The translations under genes were made by a program, and so were the position numbers. DNA of 64,000 bases. Source: an uncultured Bacteroidales bacterium (GTDB lineage: Bacteria > Bacteroidota > Bacteroidia > Bacteroidales > P3). The stretch lies in the NCBI GenBank assembly GCA_910586395.1, contig CAJUFX010000003.1, positions 65,915 to 129,914 of the forward strand, written 5' to 3'. How positions within the stretch are numbered: position 1 is the first letter of the stretch; every line of letters begins with the position of its first letter. Of the stretch, positions 51,274 through 60,293 are shown piece after piece. The notes beneath the pieces are model-generated. The model was not told where the DNA came from. It saw only the letters and a list, made by a program, of their open reading frames with translations, and did no database searches.

Positions 51274-51627
51274 TTATTTCCATTCCAGCGCGCCTTTGCG
51301 CCAGGCGTAGGCCAGGCCCAAGACGAGGATGACGAGGAAGAAGAGCACGCTCAGCAGGCCGTTGATGCCCATGTCGCGCACGACCACCGCCCAGGGGAAC
51401 AGAAAGACGGTCTCCACGTCGAACATCAGGAACAGGATGGCAAACAGATAATAGCCGGCCTTGAACTGCATCCATGAACGGCCGCGCGTCGGGATGCCGC
51501 ATTCGTAGGCCTCGCCTTTTTGCGGGTTGTAGGTGCGCGGCGAAATCCAGGCGCCTATGCCCCAGCCGGCCGCCACGAGCGCGATGGCGGTCAGGATCAC
51601 GACGACGAAAAGAGTCAGGTTAAGCAT
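51274..51627 (-). CDS. nuoA: NADH-quinone oxidoreductase subunit A
   Basis: The 117-residue subunit has three helices and the KGEAYECGIPTRGRSWMQFKAGYYLFAILFLMFDVETVFLFPWAV core (given here in parts: ECGIPTRG, FDVETVFLFPWA), with the conserved Cys loop. It follows rpe by 19 bases and is the first nuo gene. Confidence 0.96.
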   Translation of the reverse strand: MLNLTLFVVVILTAIALVAAGWGIGAWISPRTYNPQKGEAYECGIPTRGRSWMQFKAGYYLFAILFLMFDVETVFLFPWAVVVRDMGINGLLSVLFFLVILVLGLAYAWRKGALEWK

Positions 51628-51646
51628 AGCTTCGTGTTTTGGAAGT

Positions 51647-52309
51647 TTACAGCCGGTCGCCCAAAGCCTTCATGGCCTTGATTTGCGCGGGCACGTCTTC
51701 GGCCGCGAAAATGGCCGCGCCCGCCACCAGGGCGTTGGCACCGGCTTGGAGCAGTTTGGGCGTGTTGTCGAGGTTCACGCCGCCGTCTATTTCAATAATC
51801 AGTTCCGGATTGTATTGCTCTTTGAGCCGGACGGCCTGTTCCAATTTACGGTAAGTGTTTTCGATGAATTTCTGCCCGCCGAAGCCGGGATTGACCGACA
51901 TGAGCAACAGCAGGTCACAGTATTCCACCACGTTTTCGACCATGCAGACCGGCGTGTGCGGGTTGAGGACGACACCGGCCTTCATGCCGAGCCGCCGGAT
52001 TTCGGCCAGTGTGCGGTTCAGGTGCGTGCAGGCTTCGGCGTGTACGCTCAGATAGTCGGCCCCCGCTTCGGCGAAAGCCGACAGATAACGTTCCGGTTGC
52101 GTGATCATCAGGTGGACGTCCAACGGTTTTTGCGCGTATTTCTTGATGGCTTTCATGACGGGCGGGCCGAACGTGATGTTGGGCACGAAGTGACCGTCCA
52201 TGACATCGATATGGAACCAGTCGGCCGCCGAAGCGTTCAGCATTTCCGTTTCCTGCCGAAGGGCCGAAAAATCGGCCGAAAGGAAAGAGGGAGACAGATA
52301 GAAAGACAT
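51647..52309 (-). CDS. rpe: Ribulose-phosphate 3-epimerase
   Basis: The 220-residue TIM-barrel enzyme interconverts ribulose-5-phosphate and xylulose-5-phosphate in the pentose phosphate pathway. It shows LSADFSALRQE, HIDVMDGHFVPNITFGP, VNPGFGGQKFI and EIDGGVN, carrying the metal and catalytic residues. It heads the transcript that continues into nuoA, with its own promoter upstream. Confidence 0.96.
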   Translation of the reverse strand: MSFYLSPSFLSADFSALRQETEMLNASAADWFHIDVMDGHFVPNITFGPPVMKAIKKYAQKPLDVHLMITQPERYLSAFAEAGADYLSVHAEACTHLNRTLAEIRRLGMKAGVVLNPHTPVCMVENVVEYCDLLLLMSVNPGFGGQKFIENTYRKLEQAVRLKEQYNPELIIEIDGGVNLDNTPKLLQAGANALVAGAAIFAAEDVPAQIKAMKALGDRL

Positions 52310-52364
52310 AATTCAAATATTTAATCGTTTAAGGGGCTTCCAATGAAGGGAACCCGAACGCCTG

Positions 52365-52396
52365 CAAATGTAAAAAAATAATATGATAAGATGAAA
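52365..52396 (-). promoter_or_regulatory. Promoter of the rpe-nuo operon
   Basis: On the minus strand TTTC (52396-52393) and TACATTTG (52372-52365) are 20 bases apart, close to the Bacteroidota consensus. The leader to rpe would be about 50 bases. Confidence 0.6.
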
Positions 52397-52510
52397 ACTT
52401 TTCGTCCGCCCAAACAGTGCGCGTTTTTCCGGATTGATTGCCGGTTTTTCCTTGAATGTCCGCGGATGTGTTGTTGGAAAAAACTTCCGGTCATTTTCAC
52501 GACTTTTTTG

Positions 52511-52518
52511 TACATTTG
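52511..52518 (+). promoter_or_regulatory. Promoter -7 box of pyrE
   Basis: TACATTTG matches TAnnTTTG and lies 26 bases before the pyrE ATG. No clear TTTG is seen at the expected distance upstream. Confidence 0.5.
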
Positions 52519-52543
52519 CAGTTTGATAAATTCATAGCACATT

Positions 52544-53203
52544 ATGCACTTCGATCAAGAAACCGCATTGGAACTCGGCCGCTTCCTGCTTCAGGTAAAG
52601 GCGGTCAAATTAAACGATAAAGAGCCGTTTACGTGGGCTTCCGGCCGTAAGTCGCCGATTTACTGCGACAACCGTGTCACGCTTTCGCATCCGGCCGTAC
52701 GGACGTTCATCCGTCAGCAGTTCGTCAAGGCCATAGAGGCTAAAATCGGCATGGTGGACGCCGTGGCCGGCGTGGCGACGGGCGGCATTCCGCAAGGCGC
52801 GCTCGTGGCGCAGGAAATGAACCTGCCGTTCGTCTATGTCCGTTCCGAGGCAAAGAACCACGGCATGGGTCAGCAGATAGAGGGCGAACTCCGTCCGGGC
52901 AGTTCGGTCGTCGTCGTGGAGGACTTGATTTCGACGGGCGGCAGCAGTCTGAAAGCCGTGGCGGCCTTGCGCGAAGCCGGGTGTACGGTCAAGGGCATGG
53001 TGGCCATTTTCTCTTACGAACTGGCTGTGGCCGAAAAGGCGTTCGCCGAAGCCAAGGTGCCGCTCTATACGTTGAGCCATTACAACGCACTGTTGGAGGC
53101 GGCTCTGAATATGGGCATCCTGAGCCAGGACGAAATCGCTTCGCTGGCACGTTGGCGCGAAAACCCGGAGAAGTGGTCGGAAGAACGCATGGGCGCGTGT
53201 TAG
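52544..53203 (+). CDS. pyrE: Orotate phosphoribosyltransferase
   Basis: The 219-residue enzyme joins orotate to PRPP to form orotidine monophosphate in pyrimidine synthesis. It has FTWASGRKSPIYCDNR, GVATGGIPQGALVA, YVRSEAKNHGMGQQIEG (the catalytic flexible loop) and the PRPP-binding VVVVEDLISTGGSSL. Confidence 0.96.
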   Translation: MHFDQETALELGRFLLQVKAVKLNDKEPFTWASGRKSPIYCDNRVTLSHPAVRTFIRQQFVKAIEAKIGMVDAVAGVATGGIPQGALVAQEMNLPFVYVRSEAKNHGMGQQIEGELRPGSSVVVVEDLISTGGSSLKAVAALREAGCTVKGMVAIFSYELAVAEKAFAEAKVPLYTLSHYNALLEAALNMGILSQDEIASLARWRENPEKWSEERMGAC

Positions 53204-53267
53204 GAACGGTCCGACAAGGCGTGGGGCGGTTGCCGCCTGCCGCGTAGGGTCGGGTAAAAAAAACAAT

Positions 53268-53684
53268 ATGGAAGTAAAAAGCGAATGGGTGCCGGTCGCG
53301 GTGGCGGCCGAGCGTCTGTACGGTTATATCAGTAATTTTTCCAATCTGCAAGTGGCCTTGCCGGATCAGGTCAAGAATTTCTGCGCTACGGAGGATGAAT
53401 GCAGTTTCGAAGTGGCGGGCATGGCCAAGGTGCGCCTGCGTATGACCGAGAAGGTGCGGCCGACGCGGGTCGCGTTGGGAACGGTGGCGGGGGAGTCGCC
53501 CGTGCCGGTCGGTCTCGTGCTCGACATAGAGCCGGCGGGCGAATCGGCCTGCAAGGCGCGCGTCACGGTCAAGGCCGACGTGCCGTTCATGCTGTCGGGC
53601 ATGGTCAAGAAGCCGCTGGAGAAATTTGTCGGCGAGTTGAGCCAACGGCTGTCTCAATTTACGGGAGAGGTTCATGGGGCGTAA
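53268..53684 (+). CDS. SRPBCC-type small protein
   Basis: The 138-residue protein (MEVKSEWVPVAVAAERLYGY ...) has the alternation of beta strands and a long C-terminal helix (KKPLEKFVGELSQRLSQF) expected of the START/SRPBCC ligand-binding fold. No ligand is known. It lies between pyrE and rlmD and overlaps rlmD by eleven bases, so it is likely translated with it. Confidence 0.7.
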   Translation: MEVKSEWVPVAVAAERLYGYISNFSNLQVALPDQVKNFCATEDECSFEVAGMAKVRLRMTEKVRPTRVALGTVAGESPVPVGLVLDIEPAGESACKARVTVKADVPFMLSGMVKKPLEKFVGELSQRLSQFTGEVHGA

Positions 53685-55266
53685 GGTCAACCGCACGCAT
53701 CCGCTCGTGCTGACGGACGTGGCCATCACGGGCACGGCCGCCGAGGGCAAGGCCTTGGCGCGCGTCGATGACAAGGTGCTGTTCGTGGCGTTCGGCGCGC
53801 CCGGCGACGTGGCCGACATCGAGGTCTATCGTTCCAAATCCAGTTATATGGAGGGACGTATTCTACGGCTCAAAAAAGTCTCTGACCTGCGTTGTACGCC
53901 TTTTTGCACGCATTTCGGCCTCTGCGGCGGCTGCAAGTGGCAGCATTTGGCCTATGGGGCGCAGTTGGCGCAGAAACAGCAACAGGTACGCGACCAGTTG
54001 GAGCGCATCGGCAAGGTCGAGTTGCCGGAGCCGTTGCCCATCTTGGGATCGCCGCGGACGGTGGCTTACCGGAATAAAATAGAATATACGTTTTCGCCGA
54101 GCCGCTGGCTGGATGCGGCCGAAATGGCTTCCGACACGGCTTTTTCAGCGGCCGAACGCGCGGGCTTGGGCTTTCATCTGCCCGGCAAGTTCGACAAGGT
54201 GTTGGATATCCGTCAATGCCATCTGCAACCGGAGCCGTCGAATCAGATCCGGCTGTGCCTGAAAGAACTGGCCTTGCAGAGCGGTCTGCCGTTCTATCAT
54301 GTCCGAAGCGGAGAGGGCGTTTGGCGCAACGTGATCCTGCGTTGCAACGAACGCGGCGAATTTATGGTGACGGTGGTTTTGAAAACCGTGCCGTTGGAGT
54401 GTGTCAAGCCTGTTTTCGACGCTTTGCTGCAACGGTTTCCCGATATCGTTTCATTGCATTACTGTTTCAACGACAAGCCCAACGACAGCATCGCCGATTT
54501 GGACGTGCGGCTGTATGCGGGGCGGCCGTATCTGCTGTACCGTATGCCGCGTTATGGCGCGGCGGGAGGCGGAGAGGTCGATTTGACGGCTTCGGCTGAG
54601 TGTGGGGTGACCGGAGAACCGTTGGATGCCGGCATGCTGGCGCAAACCGCAGACGTGGCGTCGGCTGCGCCAGTGGCGCAAGCCTCGGATTCCGATTGCC
54701 TGAGTTTCCGCATCGGTCCCAAGTCGTTCTTTCAGACCAACGGCACGCAGGCCGAACGGCTGTACCGCGTGGTCGGCGACTTCGCCGGACTGACGGGCCG
54801 GGAATTGCTGTACGACCTTTATACGGGAACGGGTACGATCGGTTTGTATCTGGCTGACAAGGCGCGCAAGGTGGTGGGGGTGGAATACGTGGAGGAGGCG
54901 GTGGCCGACGCACGGCTCAACGCGGCCGACAACGGTATCGGGCACGCGACGTTTTTTGCCGGCGATATGGCCAAGGTGTTTACGGACGAATGGATTGAAG
55001 CGCAGGGGCGTCCCGATGTCGTCGTGACGGATCCGCCGCGCGAGGGCATGCACGAGAAGGTCGTGGAGCAACTGCTCCGGATCGCGCCGCCGCGCATCGT
55101 CTATGTCAGCTGCAACGCGGCCACGCAGGCGCGCGATTTACAGCGCATGGATACCCATTACAAGGTGGTGAAGTGGCAGGCCGTCGATATGTTCCCGCAC
55201 ACGTATCATGTGGAAAACGTCGTGCTGTTGGAAAGACGGTGCAAGGCGAACGCAGAGGGAAAATAA
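53674..55266 (+). CDS. rlmD: 23S rRNA (uracil-C5)-methyltransferase RlmD/RumA family
   Basis: The 530-residue protein has an N-terminal TRAM domain, a four-Cys iron-sulfur site (CTPFCTHFGLCGGCKWQHL), SAM motif YDLYTGTGTIGLYL, DPPREGMHEK and the catalytic-Cys motif VSCNAATQARDL. It methylates a uracil in 23S rRNA (U1939-type) or a related site. It is some 80 residues longer than E. coli RlmD because of an insert near residue 290-350 (AAGGGEVDLTASAECG). Confidence 0.93.
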   Translation: MGRKVNRTHPLVLTDVAITGTAAEGKALARVDDKVLFVAFGAPGDVADIEVYRSKSSYMEGRILRLKKVSDLRCTPFCTHFGLCGGCKWQHLAYGAQLAQKQQQVRDQLERIGKVELPEPLPILGSPRTVAYRNKIEYTFSPSRWLDAAEMASDTAFSAAERAGLGFHLPGKFDKVLDIRQCHLQPEPSNQIRLCLKELALQSGLPFYHVRSGEGVWRNVILRCNERGEFMVTVVLKTVPLECVKPVFDALLQRFPDIVSLHYCFNDKPNDSIADLDVRLYAGRPYLLYRMPRYGAAGGGEVDLTASAECGVTGEPLDAGMLAQTADVASAAPVAQASDSDCLSFRIGPKSFFQTNGTQAERLYRVVGDFAGLTGRELLYDLYTGTGTIGLYLADKARKVVGVEYVEEAVADARLNAADNGIGHATFFAGDMAKVFTDEWIEAQGRPDVVVTDPPREGMHEKVVEQLLRIAPPRIVYVSCNAATQARDLQRMDTHYKVVKWQAVDMFPHTYHVENVVLLERRCKANAEGK

Positions 55267-55334
55267 AGTTTGCACTCTGCTGAGCCGCAGCCCGTCTTTC
55301 CGGGGAAACTTAATATAGTTTTTTGACTATTCTA

Positions 55335-55868
55335 TCATTGAATTTTCAAGTCCAGCGCCCGGATCAACTTTTCCAACAGCGGCTTCTGCGCTTCGGCGGT
55401 GTCGGCGATGTCCATGCGGTAAGAGGCCAGTTCGTAGAACGGCCGGCGCGTTTCCAACAGTTGTTTGATTTTCGTCCGCAAGGCGTCGTCGGTCGCCGTG
55501 GCCAGCACCGGCCGTCCCGCCCGGGCTGACGGCTCGGTCAATGTCCGGAGCAGCATCGCTTCCGGGGCGTCCAAAAACACTGTTTGCCCCCGGCCGTTCA
55601 GAAACGCCATGTTGTCGTCATGGCAGGGGAGGCCGCCCCCCGTCGCCACGATACAGGCCTCCGGGAACGGATATTGCCGGATCAGTTCCGACTCCATGCG
55701 CCGGAAGGCCGCTTCGCCCTGTTGCTCGAAAATATCGCTGACGGACAATCCGCTGCGGCGTACAATCAGACCGTCGGTATCGAAAAAGGGCAAGCCCGTC
55801 ATCCCGGACAGGCATTGCCCTATTTCCGTCTTACCGCAGCCCATGAAACCGACTAAAAAGACAGGCAT
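55335..55868 (-). CDS. aroK: Shikimate kinase
   Basis: The 177-residue kinase phosphorylates shikimate in aromatic amino-acid synthesis. It has Walker A GFMGCGKTEIG, DTDGLIVRRSG, FRRMESELI and VATGGGLPCHDDN. The Walker A carries Cys where relatives have Ala/Ser, which is tolerated. It converges with rlmD and is followed by sodB upstream on the same strand (12-base gap), which suggests a shared transcript from the sodB promoter. Confidence 0.95.
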   Translation of the reverse strand: MPVFLVGFMGCGKTEIGQCLSGMTGLPFFDTDGLIVRRSGLSVSDIFEQQGEAAFRRMESELIRQYPFPEACIVATGGGLPCHDDNMAFLNGRGQTVFLDAPEAMLLRTLTEPSARAGRPVLATATDDALRTKIKQLLETRRPFYELASYRMDIADTAEAQKPLLEKLIRALDLKIQ

Positions 55869-55880
55869 GGGCAGGCTTCT

Positions 55881-56459
55881 TTAGAACCGGCTTTCCACCG
55901 CCTTCCAATCCAACAGATCGAAGAAGTGGCTGATGTAGTCGGCGCGTTTGTTCTGATAGTCCAAATAGTAGGCGTGTTCCCAGACGTCGATGACGAGCAA
56001 CGGTTCCTTGTTGTCGCGGATCGGGTTGCCGGCGTTGGGCGTAGGCAGGATGGCCAGGCCGTTCTTGTTGTCGCGTACGAGCCAGACCCAGCCCGAACCG
56101 AATAGTCCGGCGGCCGCCGCGCTGAATTGGGTCTTGAACTGTTCGAAAGAGCCGAAAGCGCGGTCGATGGCTTCGGCCAAAGCGCCGGTCGGCTGTCCGC
56201 CGCCCTGCGGCGAGAGGCAGTTCCAATAGAACGTATGGTTCCAAACTTGGGCGGCGTTGTTGTACAGACCGCCTTCCGCCTTGCGGATGATTTCTTCCAG
56301 CCCGGCCTCTTCAAACGGCGTACCTACGCGCAATTTGTTCAAATTATCCACATAGGCTTGGTGGTGTTTGCCATAGTGGAACGCCAGGGTCTGCGCCGAA
56401 ATGTGCGGCGCGAGCGCATCCTGCGCGAACGGCAGGGGGGGCAATTCGAAGTTTTTCAT
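55881..56459 (-). CDS. sodB: Iron/manganese superoxide dismutase
   Basis: The 192-residue enzyme dismutates superoxide. Metal ligands appear in FHYGKHHQAYVDNL (His), NHTFYWNCL (His) and DVWEHAYYLDYQNKR (Asp, His). The AAQVWNHTFYWN region and GSGWVWLV suggest the Fe-type or cambialistic subgroup. A strong consensus promoter lies upstream and overlaps the promoter of the divergent gene. Confidence 0.96.
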   Translation of the reverse strand: MKNFELPPLPFAQDALAPHISAQTLAFHYGKHHQAYVDNLNKLRVGTPFEEAGLEEIIRKAEGGLYNNAAQVWNHTFYWNCLSPQGGGQPTGALAEAIDRAFGSFEQFKTQFSAAAAGLFGSGWVWLVRDNKNGLAILPTPNAGNPIRDNKEPLLVIDVWEHAYYLDYQNKRADYISHFFDLLDWKAVESRF

Positions 56460-56482
56460 AAGACAAGAGTTTTTAGTCCGGA

Positions 56483-56515
56483 CAAATTTAATAATTTTTG
56501 GACAAACGTCTCAAA
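56483..56515 (-). promoter_or_regulatory. Promoter of sodB
   Basis: On the minus strand TTTG (56515-56512) and TAAATTTG (56490-56483) are 21 bases apart, an exact match to the Bacteroidota consensus. It overlaps the divergent promoter at 56497-56529. Confidence 0.75.
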
Positions 56516-56529
56516 AAAACGTAAATTTG
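56497..56529 (+). promoter_or_regulatory. Promoter of the cytidylate-kinase-like gene
   Basis: TTTG (56497-56500) and TAAATTTG (56522-56529) are 21 bases apart. Transcription would start near 56534-56536, which favours the ATG at 56546 over the one at 56534. Confidence 0.75.
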
Positions 56530-56545
56530 CCGCATGGAACACCGC

Positions 56546-57169
56546 ATGGAAAACGCCAAAGTCATCATCAATATCGGCCGTCAGTTGGGTAGCGGCGGCC
56601 GACAGATCGGCCGCATGCTCGCCGATCGTCTGCAATTGGCTTATTACGACAGGGAACTGGTGCGCGAAGCCTCCAAGGCCAGCGGACTTTGCCGGGATTG
56701 CTTCGAAAAGGCGGACGAAAAGCGCAACCGCTCGTTGAGCGGATTGTTGGGATTGGGCATTTTCGGCAACACGGGTTTCGGCGGCTTGTCCAACGAAGAA
56801 CTGTTCAAGATTCAAGGTCGGGTCATCGACCGCTTGGCCGAAGAAAGCAGCAGCGTGTTTGTCGGGCGTTGTGCCGATTACATCTTGCGCCACCGGCCGG
56901 AATGCTTCAATGTATTCGTCTGCGCGCCTTTGGCCTATCGGGTCGCGCAAATAGCCTTGCAACTGGGGATTACGGCCGAAGAAGCCGAAGAGCGAATACT
57001 AAAGACCGATAAGGCGCGGGCCGCTTATTACAATTTTTACACGGGCAGGGTATGGGGACAGGCCGACGGCTATCATCTCTGTATTGATACGTCGGTACTG
57101 GGGCCCGAGAAAACGGCCGACTTCATAGAAACGATGCTGAGGCAGCGTTTGCAGGCGCATACCGTATGA
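56546..57169 (+). CDS. Cytidylate-kinase-like protein
   Basis: The 207-residue P-loop protein begins MENAKVIINIGRQLGSGGRQ, in which the loop is the variant GRQLGSGGRQIG seen in the cytidylate kinase-like (AAK26-type) family. It continues with YYDRELVREASKASG and VFVGRCADYILR. It is not the housekeeping Cmk, and its substrate is unknown. The start at 56546 is chosen because the promoter is predicted to fire at about 56534; the ATG at 56534 would need a leaderless mRNA. Confidence 0.85.
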   Translation: MENAKVIINIGRQLGSGGRQIGRMLADRLQLAYYDRELVREASKASGLCRDCFEKADEKRNRSLSGLLGLGIFGNTGFGGLSNEELFKIQGRVIDRLAEESSSVFVGRCADYILRHRPECFNVFVCAPLAYRVAQIALQLGITAEEAEERILKTDKARAAYYNFYTGRVWGQADGYHLCIDTSVLGPEKTADFIETMLRQRLQAHTV

Positions 57170-57187
57170 CCGCCACGCTGATCGGTC

Positions 57188-59128
57188 TTAAAAATCACAG
57201 GCTTCGCTGAGTTCGAGCCAACGCATCTCGGCCGTGTCCAAGGCCGTTTGCAGGCGGCCGATTTCTTCCGAGAACGCGGTTATTTCCTCCGGTTTGTAAT
57301 TTTCGGGCGCGCAGAGCGCCGTTTCCAGTTCCTGTTTGCGGGTCTCGAGCGTCTTTATCTCATTTTCCAGCGCTTCCTTTTCCTTGAGTTGCTTGTAAGA
57401 CGGTTTTTTCTTAGGCGGAACACCGTTTGCCGGATTTACGTCGGATCCAACGTTTTTTGTCCCGACGTTTGAAACCACCTTGGCGGCCGCCGTTTTTTCC
57501 GCTCCGGCCTCTATGGCGGCCTGTCGGTCGGTGGCCGCCCGCCACTTCTTGTATTCGCTGTAGGTGCCGTAAAAATCCTTGATGCGGCCTTCGCCTTCGA
57601 ATACAAACAGATGGTCCACGAGATGGTCCATGAAATGGCGGTCGTGCGAGACCATGAGCACGCAACCTTCATAATGTTGCAAAAAGTTTTCGAGCAACAT
57701 GAGGGTAAAAACGTCCAGGTCGTTCGTCGGCTCGTCCAAAATCAGGAAATTGGGATGCGCCATCAGCGTTTTGAGCAGATAGAGCCGTCTTTTTTCGCCC
57801 CCGCTCAGCAACGAGAAGTAATTGTACTGGGTGGTCGGGTCAAATTGAAAATATTGCAGGAACTGTGAGGCCGACATTTCCTGGCCTTTGTCGGTCTTGA
57901 CCACTTCGGCCGTTTCCTTGATGATGTCGATGACGCGCTTATCGCCGGGCGCCCATAAACCGCCCTGTTCGTAATAGCCTATCTGCAGTGTCTGTCCCAA
58001 GACGATATGGCCGTCTTCCGGCTTGATTCTGCCCGTGAGCAGGTTCAAAAACGTCGATTTGCCGCTGCCGTTGGGGCCGACGATGCCGATTTTTTCGCCC
58101 CGCTTGAACGTATAGGAGAAATCCTTGATGAGCGTATGGCCGTCGAACCCCATGCTCACATGGTTCACTTCCATGATTTTGTTGCCCAGACGTTCGCTTT
58201 GCAGGCTGAGCGTCACCTCTTCCTGCTTGGGACGCAACGATACTTTGGCTTTCAAATCTTCGAAAGCGTCCTTGCGGGCGCGCGCCTTGGTGCCGCGGGC
58301 GGAGGGCATGCGGCGCATCCATTCCAACTCCCGCCGGTACAGGTTTTTCGCCTTTTCCCATTCGGCCAGCGCGATGCTTTCCCGTTCGGCTTTCTTTTCC
58401 AAGAAATAAGCGTAATCGCCTTTGTAGAAATAGGTCTGTTCTCCGTCGATTTCCACGATGTCATGGCAGACGGCGTCTAAGAAAGCGCGGTCGTGCGTGA
58501 TGAGCAATAGGCTGGTATTCTGCCGGTTCAAAAATTCCTCCAACCACTCTATCATCGCGATGTCGAGGTGGTTGGTCGGTTCGTCCAATAGCAATAAATC
58601 GGCATCGGCCAGCAACACTTTCGCCAAGGCGGCCTTTTTCTGCTGACCGCCCGAGAGCGTCCCCATGCTCTGTTGCAGATGCGGCAATTGCAGCCGGAAC
58701 AACACTTCCTTGACGCGGTCCTCGTAATTCCAAGCCTGCAGCCGGTCCATTTCCGAAACAGTCTCCTCCCATTCTTTCTGTAGGGCCGGCGTGTTCTGCC
58801 GCGCCATGGCGTCCACGAGTTCTTCGTAACGGTGCAGCAGGCGCGTCGTCTCGTTGTCGCTGGCGAGCAGATAGTCTATCAGGCTTTGGGACGGGTCGAT
58901 TTCGGGATTTTGGGAGAGGTAGCCGACCTGTATGTCCTTGCGCAACGTCACCGTGCCGCTGTCGGGCAACACCTTGCCGACGATAATCTGCATGAGCGTG
59001 CTTTTGCCGCGGCCGTTGCGCGCGATAAGTCCGGTTCTCTGGCCTTTTTCCAGGCCGAACGTCACGTGCCGGAACAAGGTCTTTTCGCCATAGGTCTTGG
59101 CGATGTCTTCCAAGGATAGGTAGTTCAT
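57188..59128 (-). CDS. ABC-F family ATPase (Uup-like)
   Basis: The 646-residue protein has two ABC domains without membrane segments: Walker A ARNGRGKST with LSGGQQKKAALAK and LLLLDEPTNHLD, then GPNGSGKST with LSGGEKRRLYLLK and LILDEPTNDLD. An interdomain linker (EWEKAKNLYRRELEWMRRMP) and a C-terminal coiled coil (KEKEALENEIKTLETRKQEL) complete the Uup layout. Such proteins act on ribosomes or DNA structures rather than transport. Confidence 0.93.
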   Translation of the reverse strand: MNYLSLEDIAKTYGEKTLFRHVTFGLEKGQRTGLIARNGRGKSTLMQIIVGKVLPDSGTVTLRKDIQVGYLSQNPEIDPSQSLIDYLLASDNETTRLLHRYEELVDAMARQNTPALQKEWEETVSEMDRLQAWNYEDRVKEVLFRLQLPHLQQSMGTLSGGQQKKAALAKVLLADADLLLLDEPTNHLDIAMIEWLEEFLNRQNTSLLLITHDRAFLDAVCHDIVEIDGEQTYFYKGDYAYFLEKKAERESIALAEWEKAKNLYRRELEWMRRMPSARGTKARARKDAFEDLKAKVSLRPKQEEVTLSLQSERLGNKIMEVNHVSMGFDGHTLIKDFSYTFKRGEKIGIVGPNGSGKSTFLNLLTGRIKPEDGHIVLGQTLQIGYYEQGGLWAPGDKRVIDIIKETAEVVKTDKGQEMSASQFLQYFQFDPTTQYNYFSLLSGGEKRRLYLLKTLMAHPNFLILDEPTNDLDVFTLMLLENFLQHYEGCVLMVSHDRHFMDHLVDHLFVFEGEGRIKDFYGTYSEYKKWRAATDRQAAIEAGAEKTAAAKVVSNVGTKNVGSDVNPANGVPPKKKPSYKQLKEKEALENEIKTLETRKQELETALCAPENYKPEEITAFSEEIGRLQTALDTAEMRWLELSEACDF

Positions 59129-59165
59129 GCGGGGATGAAGCCGGTTTTTAAGGTGGGGAATCGGG

Positions 59166-60293
59166 TTAAGGCAGACGGTCGTCCTGCGGTTTGGCCAGCG
59201 ACGGATCGGTCAGGAAATCCGGGTCACTCAATGTCAGCAGAAAAGCTTTCAAGGCTTGCTTTTCCGGCTCGGTCAATTGTACGCCCCCTTCCAGGACATG
59301 GTGCATGAGCGGGCTGATGTTGGGCGCGTAGTGCACGCCCTCGCTGTATTGGTCAATCACTTCTTCCAGCGTCGAAAAGCGGCCGTCGTGCATATAGGGC
59401 GCCGTATATTCGATATTGCGCAACGTGGGAATCCGATATACGCCGCGGTCGGCCGCGTTGCCGGTCACGGAAAAGCGGTCGTGCGCATCGGTATGCAGAC
59501 TGTCCGGATCCAAGCCGTTGTTGGCGAAGCCGTAAGTCGAGAACAGCATGTTGCCGCCTCCGCCGTGGCAGTGGAAGCAGTCGGCGCCCTCTTCGGTCGT
59601 GAACAGCAGGTAACCTTTCAACTCCTCGTCGGTCAGGGCCGTTTCGCCGCGCACATAGCGGTCGAATTTGCTGTCGGCCGAAACCATCGTGCGCGCGAAT
59701 TGCGCGATGGCCTTGCAGATGCGGTCGATATTCACGACGGGCGCGCCGTCCGAGGGGCGTCCGAAAGCCGCCGAGAACATATCGGGATAGAATGGAATGG
59801 CGTTGATTTGCGCCACGATGCTGTCGGGATGGCCGTTGATTTCGTTCGGGTCGGTCAGGGCCATGTAAATCAGATGCTCCAGCGAATCCGTATCACCGTT
59901 CCAATGGTAACGGCCGCTGTTGAACGCCACGTTGAACAGCGGCAGCATGGCGTGGGGCGTCGGGGCGGCGTAGTCGGGACCGCCTTCGAACGCATGGGCC
60001 TGCACGTGGCAGTCGGCGCAGGATTTCCAGGCCGTCGGGTCGCTGTGGCCGGAAACGCGCCCGTCGTAAAACAGGTAGCGGCCGAGGCTGACGCCTTGGA
60101 CCGAGAGCCGGTTGTCGGCCGGTATGCGGGCGTCGGTCGGGAAATAAGCCGGTATGTTCGGGTCGAAATAAGTGGGGCCTTCGGGTTCTTCGGGTCGGTA
60201 AGGGCCACAGGATACGGCCGTGATGCCGAGGCAGATGGCTCCCAGCAGGCAGATGTCCGCCCACAGGCGGCGGTTAGTGAATCGAGAAGACAT
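59166..60293 (-). CDS. MauG/MbnH-like di-haem peroxidase lipoprotein
   Basis: The 375-residue protein has a lipobox (AVSC, Cys29) and two haem-c motifs, CADCH (92-96) and CFHCH (239-243), with the layout of bacterial cytochrome c peroxidase/MauG. It starts inside the end of the MbnP-like gene (20-base overlap). In methanotrophs the di-haem MbnH oxidises a Trp of its partner MbnP; the coupled MbnP-like gene suggests the same kind of pair here. A start at 60302 would add three residues. The overlap implies translational coupling. Confidence 0.88.
   Translation of the reverse strand: MSSRFTNRRLWADICLLGAICLGITAVSCGPYRPEEPEGPTYFDPNIPAYFPTDARIPADNRLSVQGVSLGRYLFYDGRVSGHSDPTAWKSCADCHVQAHAFEGGPDYAAPTPHAMLPLFNVAFNSGRYHWNGDTDSLEHLIYMALTDPNEINGHPDSIVAQINAIPFYPDMFSAAFGRPSDGAPVVNIDRICKAIAQFARTMVSADSKFDRYVRGETALTDEELKGYLLFTTEEGADCFHCHGGGGNMLFSTYGFANNGLDPDSLHTDAHDRFSVTGNAADRGVYRIPTLRNIEYTAPYMHDGRFSTLEEVIDQYSEGVHYAPNISPLMHHVLEGGVQLTEPEKQALKAFLLTLSDPDFLTDPSLAKPQDDRLP

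Noticed and set aside
52321-52542. A 73-codon minus-strand frame between rpe and pyrE
   Set aside because: It covers the rpe promoter and the pyrE promoter box and shows no family resemblance.
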